Assembly (NCBI GenBank): GCA_951813295.1
Contig: CATOTI010000002.1
Location: forward strand, 3,358,522 to 3,422,521
Direction of reading: 5' to 3'
DNA: 64,000 bases
Origin: an uncultured Pseudomonadales bacterium
GTDB taxonomy: Bacteria > Pseudomonadota > Gammaproteobacteria > Pseudomonadales > Azotimanducaceae
Below the pieces are notes generated by a model. It had not been told where the DNA came from. It searched no databases and worked only from the letters and a program-made list of their open reading frames with translations. Positions 54,563 through 62,579 of this stretch are shown piece by piece (position 1 is the first letter of the stretch; every line of letters begins with the position of its first letter). Made by a program: the position numbers and the translations under genes.

Positions 54563-54991
54563 TCAGTCGCCGAGGATGCGAAACACCGGCACCAGGTCGC
54601 CGAACGCCGGCGCGTCTTCCGGGAAGCGCTCGAAGTCGACTGCGACCCGTTGCCCGACTCGAACCTCGTCGGGCTCGACATCGACGATGTTCGACGCCAT
54701 ACGAACGCCTTCGTCGAGATCGATCCAGGCGATCACGAGCGGTAGCCGGTCGGCGTGGCGCGGGTGGTACTCGCGTCGTAGACGCGCGTGACTGAAGATC
54801 GTGCCTCGGCCGGAGGCATCGGCCCACGAGAGACTCGTCGAGCCACAGTTCTGGCAGCGCTTGTGGAATGGAAAGAACCAGGTAGAGCAGTCGTCACAAC
54901 GCTGCAGACGTAGTTTGCTCACCCGCATCGCATCGAAATACGGTCGGCTCTCATCGTCCGGTTCCGCCAACCAACGTCCCGTCTCGCTCAT
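54563..54991 (-). CDS. DUF35 Zn-ribbon/OB-fold protein
   Basis: This 142-residue protein has a zinc ribbon C32-x2-C35-x10-C46-x2-C49 followed by an OB-fold domain (G-T-I-F-S-H-A-R, then V-G-Q-R-V-A-V-D-F). Such proteins bind acyl-CoA and work as partners of thiolase-like or enoyl-CoA hydratase-like enzymes. It directly follows the thiolase-like gene, 3 bases apart, which is the classical pairing. Confidence 0.9.
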   Translation of the reverse strand: MSETGRWLAEPDDESRPYFDAMRVSKLRLQRCDDCSTWFFPFHKRCQNCGSTSLSWADASGRGTIFSHARLRREYHPRHADRLPLVIAWIDLDEGVRMASNIVDVEPDEVRVGQRVAVDFERFPEDAPAFGDLVPVFRILGD

Positions 54992-54994
54992 TTT

Positions 54995-56155
54995 CTAAGG
55001 CTCCGGTGAAAGTAGGAGCGTTGAGTGGTAATTCAGCGTTCCGCCGTTACCGGTCACGAGAATCAAGTCGTTCGGCGCCTGCCGTTCGCCGCCCTGACCG
55101 CGGCCCTGGATGACGCCCTCGGAGACCGGCGTCATCCCCCACATGTAGAAAGACGAGAGTTCGCCGCCGCCGGTGTTGGTCGGCAGTGCACCGCCGGGAC
55201 CAAGGCGCCCATCTTCGACGAAGGCACCCCCTTCACCCGGCGCGCAGAAGCCGTAGCTTTCGAGCGTCACGAGCACCGTGTAGGTATAGCAATCATAGAG
55301 CTGGCATTGCGTGACGTCGTCGAGCGTGGCGTCGGCCATCGCGAGCGCTCGTGGACCCGAACGGCGGCCCGGCGTCGAAAGAAGGGGATCGTAGTCGCTG
55401 CGGCCGACATCGTGATCGTGCGCTTGGCCAAAGCCGCGGACGTAAACCGGTGGTTGGCGGAGATCGCGTGCCCGCTCAGGCGTAGTAACGATCACCGCGA
55501 CGGCGCCGTTCGAAACCAGGCAACAGTCGAGCACGTGGAATGGATCGACGACCCAGGGAGACGCGTTGTAGCCGTCGAGGTCGAGCGGTTCCCGTTTAGT
55601 CGCGCGCGGATTGAATCCGGCCCACTGGCGCTGAGAGATCGCGATCGCCCCGAGTTGATCCTGGCGGGTGCCGAATGTGTCCATGTGACGCTGCGCGCCC
55701 AACGCGTAGGTGGAAATCGCGCCTGCCCAACCGTAGATCTGGTAGAGCTGGCCGAGCGCGGAGGGCCGCGCGCGGCCGCCGTACGCGGCACCCGTCCGTT
55801 GGCCCTCGACCAGCGGCGCGTCCGCGAAGACACAAGCCACGTAATCGGCCATCCCGTTGTGCACGGCCATCGACGCGTACTGGATCATCTGTCCGGCGCT
55901 CGAGCCATAGCCCTGCATGAAGGTGAGCAGGTTCAGTTCCTGGAGGCCGAGCGTCTGGTGCAGGCCGAGATCGACATCGCGGGTGACACCGGCGTTGATC
56001 AGCAGGCCGTCGAGTTGCGATTTCTCGAGCCCGGCGTCTTCAAGGGCCAGGAACACGGCCTCGGCCGCGAGATCAGTGGCATCGCGATAGACACGGCCCA
56101 TATCGGTCAAGCCGAGGCCGGCGATCGCCGCGGCGCTTCGCATCGGATGGGACAA
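54995..56155 (-). CDS. Thiolase-like (lipid-transfer/SCP-x type) protein without the canonical active-site Cys
   Basis: This 386-residue protein has the thiolase fold. It is SCP-x-like: I-A-G-L-G-L-T-D-M-G-R, L-P-T-N-T-G-G-G-E near the C-terminus and a G-N-G-G end. At the position where thiolases have G-G-C-A-S it reads G-Y-G84-S-S, so the nucleophilic cysteine is gone. A Y-D-C-Y-T-Y-T motif is present instead. Together with the DUF35 partner this resembles Ltp2-type retro-aldolases, which split beta-hydroxyacyl-CoA. Whether it is a retro-aldolase or another acyl-CoA enzyme needs biochemical proof. Confidence 0.8.
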   Translation of the reverse strand: MSHPMRSAAAIAGLGLTDMGRVYRDATDLAAEAVFLALEDAGLEKSQLDGLLINAGVTRDVDLGLHQTLGLQELNLLTFMQGYGSSAGQMIQYASMAVHNGMADYVACVFADAPLVEGQRTGAAYGGRARPSALGQLYQIYGWAGAISTYALGAQRHMDTFGTRQDQLGAIAISQRQWAGFNPRATKREPLDLDGYNASPWVVDPFHVLDCCLVSNGAVAVIVTTPERARDLRQPPVYVRGFGQAHDHDVGRSDYDPLLSTPGRRSGPRALAMADATLDDVTQCQLYDCYTYTVLVTLESYGFCAPGEGGAFVEDGRLGPGGALPTNTGGGELSSFYMWGMTPVSEGVIQGRGQGGERQAPNDLILVTGNGGTLNYHSTLLLSPEP

Positions 56156-56234
56156 AAGGCAACCTCTCCTTCAGGCTGGGCGGGCGATGATCGCACACGA
56201 GAAGTCGGCGGTGGCTCGCCCGGAGGAGAAAGAC

Positions 56235-57611
56235 ATGGACGTAAAACGACAGGTACTGGAGAGCATCCGCTTCATCGACAGTTGGGTGGACTTCGTGAGC
56301 TGGTACCACTGCGTGCCGGGGCTCGCGCTCGGGATCCAGGTCGGCGATGAGCCGGTTTTTGCGCGGGCATACGGCTACGCGGACCTCGACGCCCGCCGTG
56401 AGATGGCGCTCGATACGCGCTTTCGCATCGCCTCGCACTCGAAGCTCTTCACCGCGACGGCCATCATGCGCCTCGTCGATGAAGGCCGGCTGCAGCTCGA
56501 CGATCCGGTGGTGACGCATCTCGATTGGTTTCGATCGGACGATGATCTCAACATGGCGGACATCACCGTGCGGTCGCTTCTCACGCACGCCTCGGGGCTC
56601 AACCGCGATGGCAACACCGCGCATTGGTCGAATGATGAGTTTCCCGATGCCAAAGCGGTTGTTGCGCAAGCCGCGGCTGGCGTTTCGGTGTTCGCGACAG
56701 GGGAGCATTGGAAGTACTCGAATCTCGGCTACACGCTGCTTGGACAGGTCGTCGAAGCCGTCACGGGTTCGCCTTACGAAGAGGCCGTGACCGAACTCGT
56801 TCTCGCGCCGCTCGGGCTCGATCAAACGACACCGGACTTCGATGACGCATCACTCGCCCTTCATGCCACGGGGTATGGCGTGCGGTATCCAGGCCGGCCG
56901 CGTGAGCGCTATTCCCACGTCCACGCTCGTGCGATGAACTCGGCGACGGGTTTCTCGAGTACGGTGGGGGATCTCCTGCGCTTCTACGCTGCTCATCGAT
57001 TGGGCGACTCCCGTGTTCTCTCGGACGCGGCCAAACGCGAGATGCATCGGACGCAGTTCGAGGACGGAACCTATCGTTGGGCGATCGGCTTTTCGGCCGA
57101 TGATGGGGTCGGTGCCCGCGCGATCGGCCATGGCGGGGCGTATCCCGGCTTCATGACGGCGTCGTCGTGGGTCCCGGAAAACGATGTGACAGTCGTCGTG
57201 TTGACGAACGCGATGGATGGGCGGCCGCAGCTCTTCCTTGACGGCATTCACCGGCTCATCCGCTACGGCGTCACGAACGCAGAGGCATTGGCGACGACGC
57301 CCGCGGACGATCCGGCCTTCATCGAAGGTCTGACGGGGATCTACGGGAGTCGCTGGGGTACGTTCGTCGTCGGCCGGATGGGCGGCAAGCTCGTCACGTT
57401 GCCCACCAACGCGCTGAATCCAGCGGCCGCGATCTCGCGGCACGAATCCCTGTGCGATCGCCGTTTTTCGCCCATCGCGGGACCGCAGAACGGTCCCTTT
57501 GGCGAAATCGTGACGGTCGTCGGCGCCGAGGGTGACTACCGGCTACGAACCGGCTATTCCGAACAGCATCGGTTTCCGTTCGAACGCGACGAAGCCTGGC
57601 TCAAGAGCTGA
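56235..57611 (+). CDS. Serine hydrolase (class C beta-lactamase-like)
   Basis: This 458-residue protein has S67-H-S-K70 (nucleophile and base), Y161-S-N163 and a third motif G-H-G-G-A-Y-P-G. The layout is the class-C beta-lactamase/D-aminopeptidase/esterase family. No signal peptide is visible, so it is probably cytoplasmic. ATG 56235 is chosen over 56187 because GGAGGAG lies just upstream. The last bases overlap the convergent Rieske gene by 11 bases. Confidence 0.9.
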   Translation: MDVKRQVLESIRFIDSWVDFVSWYHCVPGLALGIQVGDEPVFARAYGYADLDARREMALDTRFRIASHSKLFTATAIMRLVDEGRLQLDDPVVTHLDWFRSDDDLNMADITVRSLLTHASGLNRDGNTAHWSNDEFPDAKAVVAQAAAGVSVFATGEHWKYSNLGYTLLGQVVEAVTGSPYEEAVTELVLAPLGLDQTTPDFDDASLALHATGYGVRYPGRPRERYSHVHARAMNSATGFSSTVGDLLRFYAAHRLGDSRVLSDAAKREMHRTQFEDGTYRWAIGFSADDGVGARAIGHGGAYPGFMTASSWVPENDVTVVVLTNAMDGRPQLFLDGIHRLIRYGVTNAEALATTPADDPAFIEGLTGIYGSRWGTFVVGRMGGKLVTLPTNALNPAAAISRHESLCDRRFSPIAGPQNGPFGEIVTVVGAEGDYRLRTGYSEQHRFPFERDEAWLKS

Positions 57612-59211
57612 TCAGATCGCCGACCACCTCCGAGTACATCTGGTGGAAATGGCGCAATTTCAGTTCGTTGTAGTCGGCCAGGCGGACGTGCGCCCGGCCC
57701 GACGCTTTCAGCCCAGCGTGAACGTGGGGCAGGTTGCGCAGGTCTTGATTGAAGACCTTCGCCAGCATTCCGAGTTCCGGGGCTTCGGTCCAATCGTCGT
57801 CGACCCCGAGCCAATGGATCTCGGAAGCCGGCGTGTACTCGCCGGAATCGGGCATTGGTGCGAGGTACATACATTCCATGATGCACTCCTCGTGGTTGTC
57901 GCCGTTGGGTCGGAAGCGGTAGTTGATGAGGTTGAATGAACCCCAGGGGTGCCAGTTCGGAAACACCGTGAGAAAGATCGACGAGTAGAGCTCGACGTCG
58001 GGGATCGTCGGCGCGACCGAGGGGATGGCAGCGGCGAGGAGCTGACGTTGCACCTCGGCGCGGATGGCACGTGGGTTCGCGTCCTTGCCGAGCTTCTCCA
58101 TTGCGCTTTCGACGAGCGACGGGGTGCCTGCGTTGCGTAATGACGCCGTCGGCGCGCCCTCCGGAAGCTGCTCGCCGCCGACCCAGAGACAGAGGTGGGT
58201 GTTGGCGTTCTTGAGTTCCCCCTCGATCCATTGCGCGTCGGCCGTGAACAGTCCCGTCACACCGCGGTTGGTCGTCACGCGCACCTTCCCGGGTTCGGTG
58301 CGCTCGTAGGTCCAACCGTTCAGAGGGTGGCGAACATAGGTCGCGCCGTTCTCGTTGGGATCGTCGCCGAAGCTCGGCATGCCCTCGCTTTCGAGCGCGC
58401 CGCAGCGAACGGCGCGGGAGTAGTTCTCGAACGCGTCGTACTTCGTACACATGTCGTGGGCACCACCCGTCAGGATTTGCGGGTGGGTCATGAGCACGTG
58501 GTAGGACTCCATGAAGGCTTCCTGCACGACCTTCCAGTTCGCGCGGATCACCTTCGCCACATGGGCCTGCTTATACATCCTGTCGTACGGCACAACGAAA
58601 TGCTGGCCGAGATCACCGAGGAAGTCCGCCAGGGGTTTGGCGTCCGGGTCGGGGTTCACGAATAGGAATCGGCCCCAGCGTTCGAGACGCACTTCGGGGA
58701 GTGATTCAGCGTCGCGGTCTAAGTCGGCGTAGTCGTAGGCGCAGGGGATCTGTTTGATCGTGCCGTCGAGGTTCCAAGTCCAACCGTGGAAAGGGCAGCG
58801 CAGTTCGTCGAGGCCGCGCGCGCGCATTTCCCGCAGTTTGCGCCCGCGGTGCAGGCAGGAGTTGTAGTACGCCTTGTACTCCTCGTCGCCGGTCCGCACG
58901 ACGAGGTAAGACTTCCCTGCGATGTCGTACGGCACGACGTCGCCAACGGTCGGGAAATCGTCTTCATGCGCTGCGACCTGCCAGCAGCGACTCCAGAGCC
59001 GTTCTTTCTCGAGCTCGTGGTAGCCGCGATCGATGTAGCGGGCGATCGGGACGAGGGTCGGGCCGGGCGGTAACGGCGCGTTGACGCGAAGCGCCGGATT
59101 GACGTGCTCGACATGGGTATCGGCGTCGAGGAGCTGGGCGAAGGATTCGTCCATGGTGCGAACGGTGGTGTTCATGGCGTAATCGACAGCAGTCTTCTGG
59201 AACTTCAACAT
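57601..59211 (-). CDS. Rieske non-heme iron oxygenase, alpha subunit
   Basis: This 536-residue protein is longer than the usual 400-450. It has the Rieske site C119-x-H121 and C139-x2-H142 (S-C-L-H-R-G-R, C-P-F-H-G-W) and a catalytic iron site with H238 and H243 (F-M-E-S-Y-H-V-L-M-T-H-P). The extra length lies mostly in the C-terminal half. ATG 59211 is chosen with a GGAAGG site 6-7 bases upstream. No reductase subunit is adjacent. The nearest gene upstream, divergent, is a cytochrome P450. The sequence looks more like the phthalate/vanillate-type than the naphthalene-type. Confidence 0.9.
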   Translation of the reverse strand: MLKFQKTAVDYAMNTTVRTMDESFAQLLDADTHVEHVNPALRVNAPLPPGPTLVPIARYIDRGYHELEKERLWSRCWQVAAHEDDFPTVGDVVPYDIAGKSYLVVRTGDEEYKAYYNSCLHRGRKLREMRARGLDELRCPFHGWTWNLDGTIKQIPCAYDYADLDRDAESLPEVRLERWGRFLFVNPDPDAKPLADFLGDLGQHFVVPYDRMYKQAHVAKVIRANWKVVQEAFMESYHVLMTHPQILTGGAHDMCTKYDAFENYSRAVRCGALESEGMPSFGDDPNENGATYVRHPLNGWTYERTEPGKVRVTTNRGVTGLFTADAQWIEGELKNANTHLCLWVGGEQLPEGAPTASLRNAGTPSLVESAMEKLGKDANPRAIRAEVQRQLLAAAIPSVAPTIPDVELYSSIFLTVFPNWHPWGSFNLINYRFRPNGDNHEECIMECMYLAPMPDSGEYTPASEIHWLGVDDDWTEAPELGMLAKVFNQDLRNLPHVHAGLKASGRAHVRLADYNELKLRHFHQMYSEVVGDLISS

Positions 59212-59252
59212 TCCGCTACCTTCCGGCGAAGCGCAACCAGACGGAAATCAAC

Positions 59253-60518
59253 ATGACGGATCTCGAATCGATCAGCCTGCTCGACCCGGCGATCCTCGCC
59301 CGACCCTGGGATACCTATCGATTGCTCCGCGACGAATCACCCGTATTCTTCGACGCGACGCTCAACCTTCACGTGGTGACGCGATACGACCTGATCCGCG
59401 AGGCGATCAAGGACACGGCAACATTTTCGAGTCGATTCGACGAGTTCATGGCGCGCAGCACGATGACATTGATGGCGGGCGCGCCTAAAGAGATGCAGGA
59501 AGCGCTTGGCGCGGTTTTCGCGCGAATGATTCCCTTGCCGCCGACCATGCTCACTCTCGATGAACCGCGCCATACGATGTTCCGTTCGCTGGTGAGCCGG
59601 CTCTTTACCGGTCGCGCGACGCGGCAGAACGAAGCTTCCGTCGCGCGCGTCGTCGAAGAACACGTCGCGGCGCTCCGGGAACCGGGCGCAGACTTCATGC
59701 AGGCGTTCGCGAACCCCGTGCCTTTGCGGATCATCGCGGACCGCCTCGGCATCCCGCCGGAAGATAGGCAACGCTTCAGTCGTGGTGTGACCTCGGCCGC
59801 GGCACAGCTCATGAGCGTGCCGCTGACGCCCGACGAGGTGCTGCGTCGTACGGAAACGGCGGTTGATCTGCAGGATCTTCTGGTGGACCTCCTCGCAGCG
59901 CGCCGGGCCGATCCGCGCGACGACATGATCAGCATTCTGGCGACGAGCGAACTCGATCAAGAGCGGCGCCCGTTAACGGACGCGGAAGCGCTTTCGATCT
60001 TGAATCAGTTCCTCGTCGCGGGACACGAGACGACGTCGAGCTCGTTCGGGTGGGGGATGTTGACGCTCTGTCGGCAACCGGAGCTCCAGGATCGAATGCG
60101 TGGCAACCCCGAGCGAGTCCGGACCTTCGTCGAAGAGACGTTGCGCCTCGAGTCGCCGGTTCAGGGCCTGCCCCGACTCGTCACGCGCAACACGGAACTC
60201 GGGGGCTATCCGCTCACTGAAGGCGACTACGTCATGCTCCGTTTCGGTGCTGCCAATCGCGACGAACGCCAATTCAGCGAACCGGATAGCGTGGATCTCG
60301 AACGAGAAAAGGCCGGGATGCAGCTCGCCTTCGGCTCGGGCATCCATCACTGCATCGGCGCGCCGCTTGCGCGTCAGGAATTGAACCTCGGCTATCTGGC
60401 ATTACTCGATTCGCTGCGTGATATTCGGCTCGATACGACAACCGAACCGGTGGCCGTTCCGAGTTTGCTGCTGCGGGGTTTGCCGCGACTCGATATCACC
60501 TTCAGCAAGACGTCCTGA
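59253..60518 (+). CDS. Cytochrome P450
   Basis: This 421-residue bacterial class-I-type P450 has the I-helix A-G-H-E-T-T261 (with G257), E295-T-L-R298 and the heme loop F-G-S-G-I-H-H-C367-I-G-A-P-L-A-R with the cysteine thiolate. No fused reductase is present, so it needs a separate ferredoxin and reductase, not visible nearby. Substrates in this class are often terpenoids, sterols or aromatics. It is divergent from the Rieske oxygenase with a gap of about 40 bases, implying shared regulation. Confidence 0.95.
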   Translation: MTDLESISLLDPAILARPWDTYRLLRDESPVFFDATLNLHVVTRYDLIREAIKDTATFSSRFDEFMARSTMTLMAGAPKEMQEALGAVFARMIPLPPTMLTLDEPRHTMFRSLVSRLFTGRATRQNEASVARVVEEHVAALREPGADFMQAFANPVPLRIIADRLGIPPEDRQRFSRGVTSAAAQLMSVPLTPDEVLRRTETAVDLQDLLVDLLAARRADPRDDMISILATSELDQERRPLTDAEALSILNQFLVAGHETTSSSFGWGMLTLCRQPELQDRMRGNPERVRTFVEETLRLESPVQGLPRLVTRNTELGGYPLTEGDYVMLRFGAANRDERQFSEPDSVDLEREKAGMQLAFGSGIHHCIGAPLARQELNLGYLALLDSLRDIRLDTTTEPVAVPSLLLRGLPRLDITFSKTS

Positions 60519-60552
60519 ACCACCGACCGCACTACTCGATTAAGGAAACACC

Positions 60553-61122
60553 GTGAGCGAAGCCCCCGTCAGTCGATTTCCCGTTCCGGAACTCGACGAT
60601 CTCGAAGTCGATATTCGCGACCGCATCGTCGCTGTGCAGGAGAAATCCGGATTTGTCCCCAACGTGTTTCTCGCGCTGGCTCACCGTCCGGACGAGTTTC
60701 GCGCCTTCTTCAACCACCATGATGCGTTGATGGAGCGTGAGTCGGGGCTCTCAAAGGCCGAACGCGAAATGATCGTGGTCGCGACGTCGAGCGCGAACCA
60801 TTGCCACTACTGCGTCGTCGCCCATGGGGCGATCTTGCGAATCAGGGCGAAGAACCCCTTGATCGCGGATCAGGTGGCGATCAACTACCGGCTTGCCGAC
60901 ATCTCCGAGCGTCAGAAAGCGATGCTCGATTTCGCGATGCGTGTGGCGACCGAGTCGCACCAGGTTTCGGAAGCCGATCTCGAGGCGCTGCGCGCACACG
61001 GCTTCTCGCAGGATGATGTCTGGGACATCGGCGCGATCAGTGCGTTCTTTGCGATGAGCAACCGCCTCGCCAGCTTGAGTGCGATGCGGCCGAACGACGA
61101 GTTCTTTGCCATGGGGCGCTAG
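60553..61122 (+). CDS. Peroxidase-related (AhpD/CMD-fold) protein with C-x-x-C
   Basis: This 189-residue protein has the AhpD motif N-H-C84-H-Y-C87-V-V-A-H91, with spacing C-x2-C-x3-H, preceded by A-x-S-S-A. The layout matches the roughly 190-residue uncharacterised peroxidase-related enzymes. The dithiol probably reduces peroxides. It follows the P450 by 34 bases and is probably co-transcribed, perhaps protecting it from peroxide leakage. It is convergent with an AhpD-like selenoprotein (61144-62208) whose motif has selenocysteine in place of the second Cys. Confidence 0.88.
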   Translation: MSEAPVSRFPVPELDDLEVDIRDRIVAVQEKSGFVPNVFLALAHRPDEFRAFFNHHDALMERESGLSKAEREMIVVATSSANHCHYCVVAHGAILRIRAKNPLIADQVAINYRLADISERQKAMLDFAMRVATESHQVSEADLEALRAHGFSQDDVWDIGAISAFFAMSNRLASLSAMRPNDEFFAMGR

Positions 61123-61143
61123 CGACTTAACCCCTGTCGTGCT

Positions 61144-62208
61144 TCACGCGTAACGTTCGGTCTTCTCGTTGTAGTTGAAGCGTTCGATACCCGTCGTCTC
61201 GCGCATCGCGGCTGTGCGCTCGGCGGTCGATTCGTCGAGCGGAATCCCCGTGGCGTCCGCCACACGCGTGATGCCGTTGAACCCGGCGGCCACGGTTACT
61301 GCATCGATCGCGACCTGCGCTCCGAGGTTCTCGCTTGCGCGCGCGACGATCGCGTCGAGGTCGGGCGCGTGGCCGATCAGCGCTTCGGTCAACTCGCGCA
61401 GATGATCGCCGTCCGGTACGCCCGGATCGCTGGAGGCGTCATTTACGGAATTCAGGTTGTAGTCCTCGCCTTCCAGTTCGCCACTCTCACGGAGTAGCAG
61501 CGTGTGCGAGGTCGTTCAGTAGAAACATTCGTTCATGGCCGACACGCGTGAGGCGATGAACTCGGCCTGGGCCTGGGTCACCGCGAGAGGGATATCCCTG
61601 AGCGCGTAGTGGCCGCGAAACGCGGCGAAGAAAAGATCTCGCGCACTCGGCACGGCGCCGAGGCTGCGCGCGATGTTCGGCACGGACGGAAGGCCCGTGG
61701 GGCCAGTCGTCCGCTCGATGCGCGTAATCGGCACCCACGCGCCATCGTCGACGAGGTCGGGTGGTGCCTGACCGGTCGGCTCACCGGGAAGCGGTTCGGG
61801 GAGATCGAGCGGCGCGATTCCCGCGCCGGCGTTTGTCGTGTCGATGATGACTGATGATGCCGTCACCGCTACCACTTCGAGGTATTGCTCGAGAGAGAAT
61901 CCCGCCTCGATGACTTCGTCGAATATGCGCTTCGTCATGCGTTGCGGATCAGTGACGATCCGATGGACAAGGTCGACGATGATTGCGTCCAGCTCGTCGG
62001 TCGCCTCGTGCGCGGGTCCGCCGAATGGAGTGAGCGCTTCCTTGCGCCCCGCACAGATCTCACAAACGAGCGCCGCGCGGGCTTCGCGCACCATCGCGAC
62101 ACGTTCGTTGGCGCGCCAGAAGGCGCCGGATGAGCCGATCATCCCCCAGGCGAGCTGATGGCTTTCGGCGATGTTCTCTCGGACTGGGTAGGGGCTCTGC
62201 TCGAACAA
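61144..62208 (-). CDS. AhpD-like selenoprotein (Sec at codon 231, TGA 61518-61516)
   Basis: One minus-strand frame of 355 codons runs from TTG 62208 to the stop at 61144-61146, interrupted only by TGA at 61518-61516. The interruption is in N-E-C228-F-Y-U231-T-T-S-H235, matching the AhpD C-x2-C-x3-H motif with U at the second Cys. The N-terminal half has a related C49-E-I-C52-A-G-R-K segment. AGGAGG lies 5 bases before the TTG start. A hairpin at 61480-61498 fits a bacterial SECIS. Sec-containing AhpD-like proteins are reported in bacterial and metagenomic selenoproteomes. Upstream on the same strand are a SnoaL-like gene and a Rieske oxygenase, probably one operon. A conventional caller would end it at residue 230. 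Confidence 0.87.
61480..61498 (-). promoter_or_regulatory. Putative bacterial SECIS element of the AhpD-like gene
   Basis: On the minus strand GCTACTC pairs with GAGTGGC to give a 7-bp stem (one U-G wobble) around the loop CGTGA, with G at the second loop position. The loop begins 25 bases after the in-frame TGA (24 bases between). Distance, small loop and early G all fit the bacterial SECIS rules used by SelB. The two SECIS candidates in this window share stem and loop size, not sequence. Confidence 0.72.
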
Positions 62209-62255
62209 AGCGACCTCCTGGACTTTTTTGTGGTGGCTGAGGTGTGGTTCGAACC

Positions 62256-62579
62256 CTAGCGAGGTGCCATCGCCATGGCGGCCGTTTGCAGCACGATTTT
62301 GTCGTTTTCGACGATGAACGTATCGGTGCCGAGATCGATCATGCCGGGGACCGACCAGGTGATATAGCCGACGTTGTCGTGATAAGCGGCGTTCTTGAGG
62401 TCGACCGCGAAGCCGCCGTTGGCGACCGCCTGGGCGAACATCCCCCGGATCGCAGCGCCTTCGAGCTTATTGTCGTTCGACATGAAAACGCAGTCATCGG
62501 CGTAGTCGTCCATGACGGCCTCGAGGTCGCCATCGGCGAGCGCTTTCAGGTGGTGTTCGACGACGGATTGTGTACTCAC
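62256..62579 (-). CDS. SnoaL-like (NTF2-fold) protein
   Basis: This 107-residue protein has the NTF2/SnoaL-like layout: H-L-K-A-L-A-D-G-D-L-E-A-V-M-D-D-Y, then a beta-sheet half with W-S-V-P-G-M-I-D-L-G-T-D-T-F. Such small proteins are often isomerases, hydratases or pathway accessory proteins next to Rieske enzymes. The start overlaps the stop of the Rieske gene by 4 bases (ATGA), so they are coupled. The following gene is the AhpD-like selenoprotein, 47 bases away. Confidence 0.82.
   Translation of the reverse strand: MSTQSVVEHHLKALADGDLEAVMDDYADDCVFMSNDNKLEGAAIRGMFAQAVANGGFAVDLKNAAYHDNVGYITWSVPGMIDLGTDTFIVENDKIVLQTAAMAMAPR

Noticed and set aside
61144..61392. Separate 82-residue gene downstream of the AhpD-like protein
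   Set aside because: It is in the same frame as 61516-62208 with no other stop in between and continues the same protein after the Sec codon.
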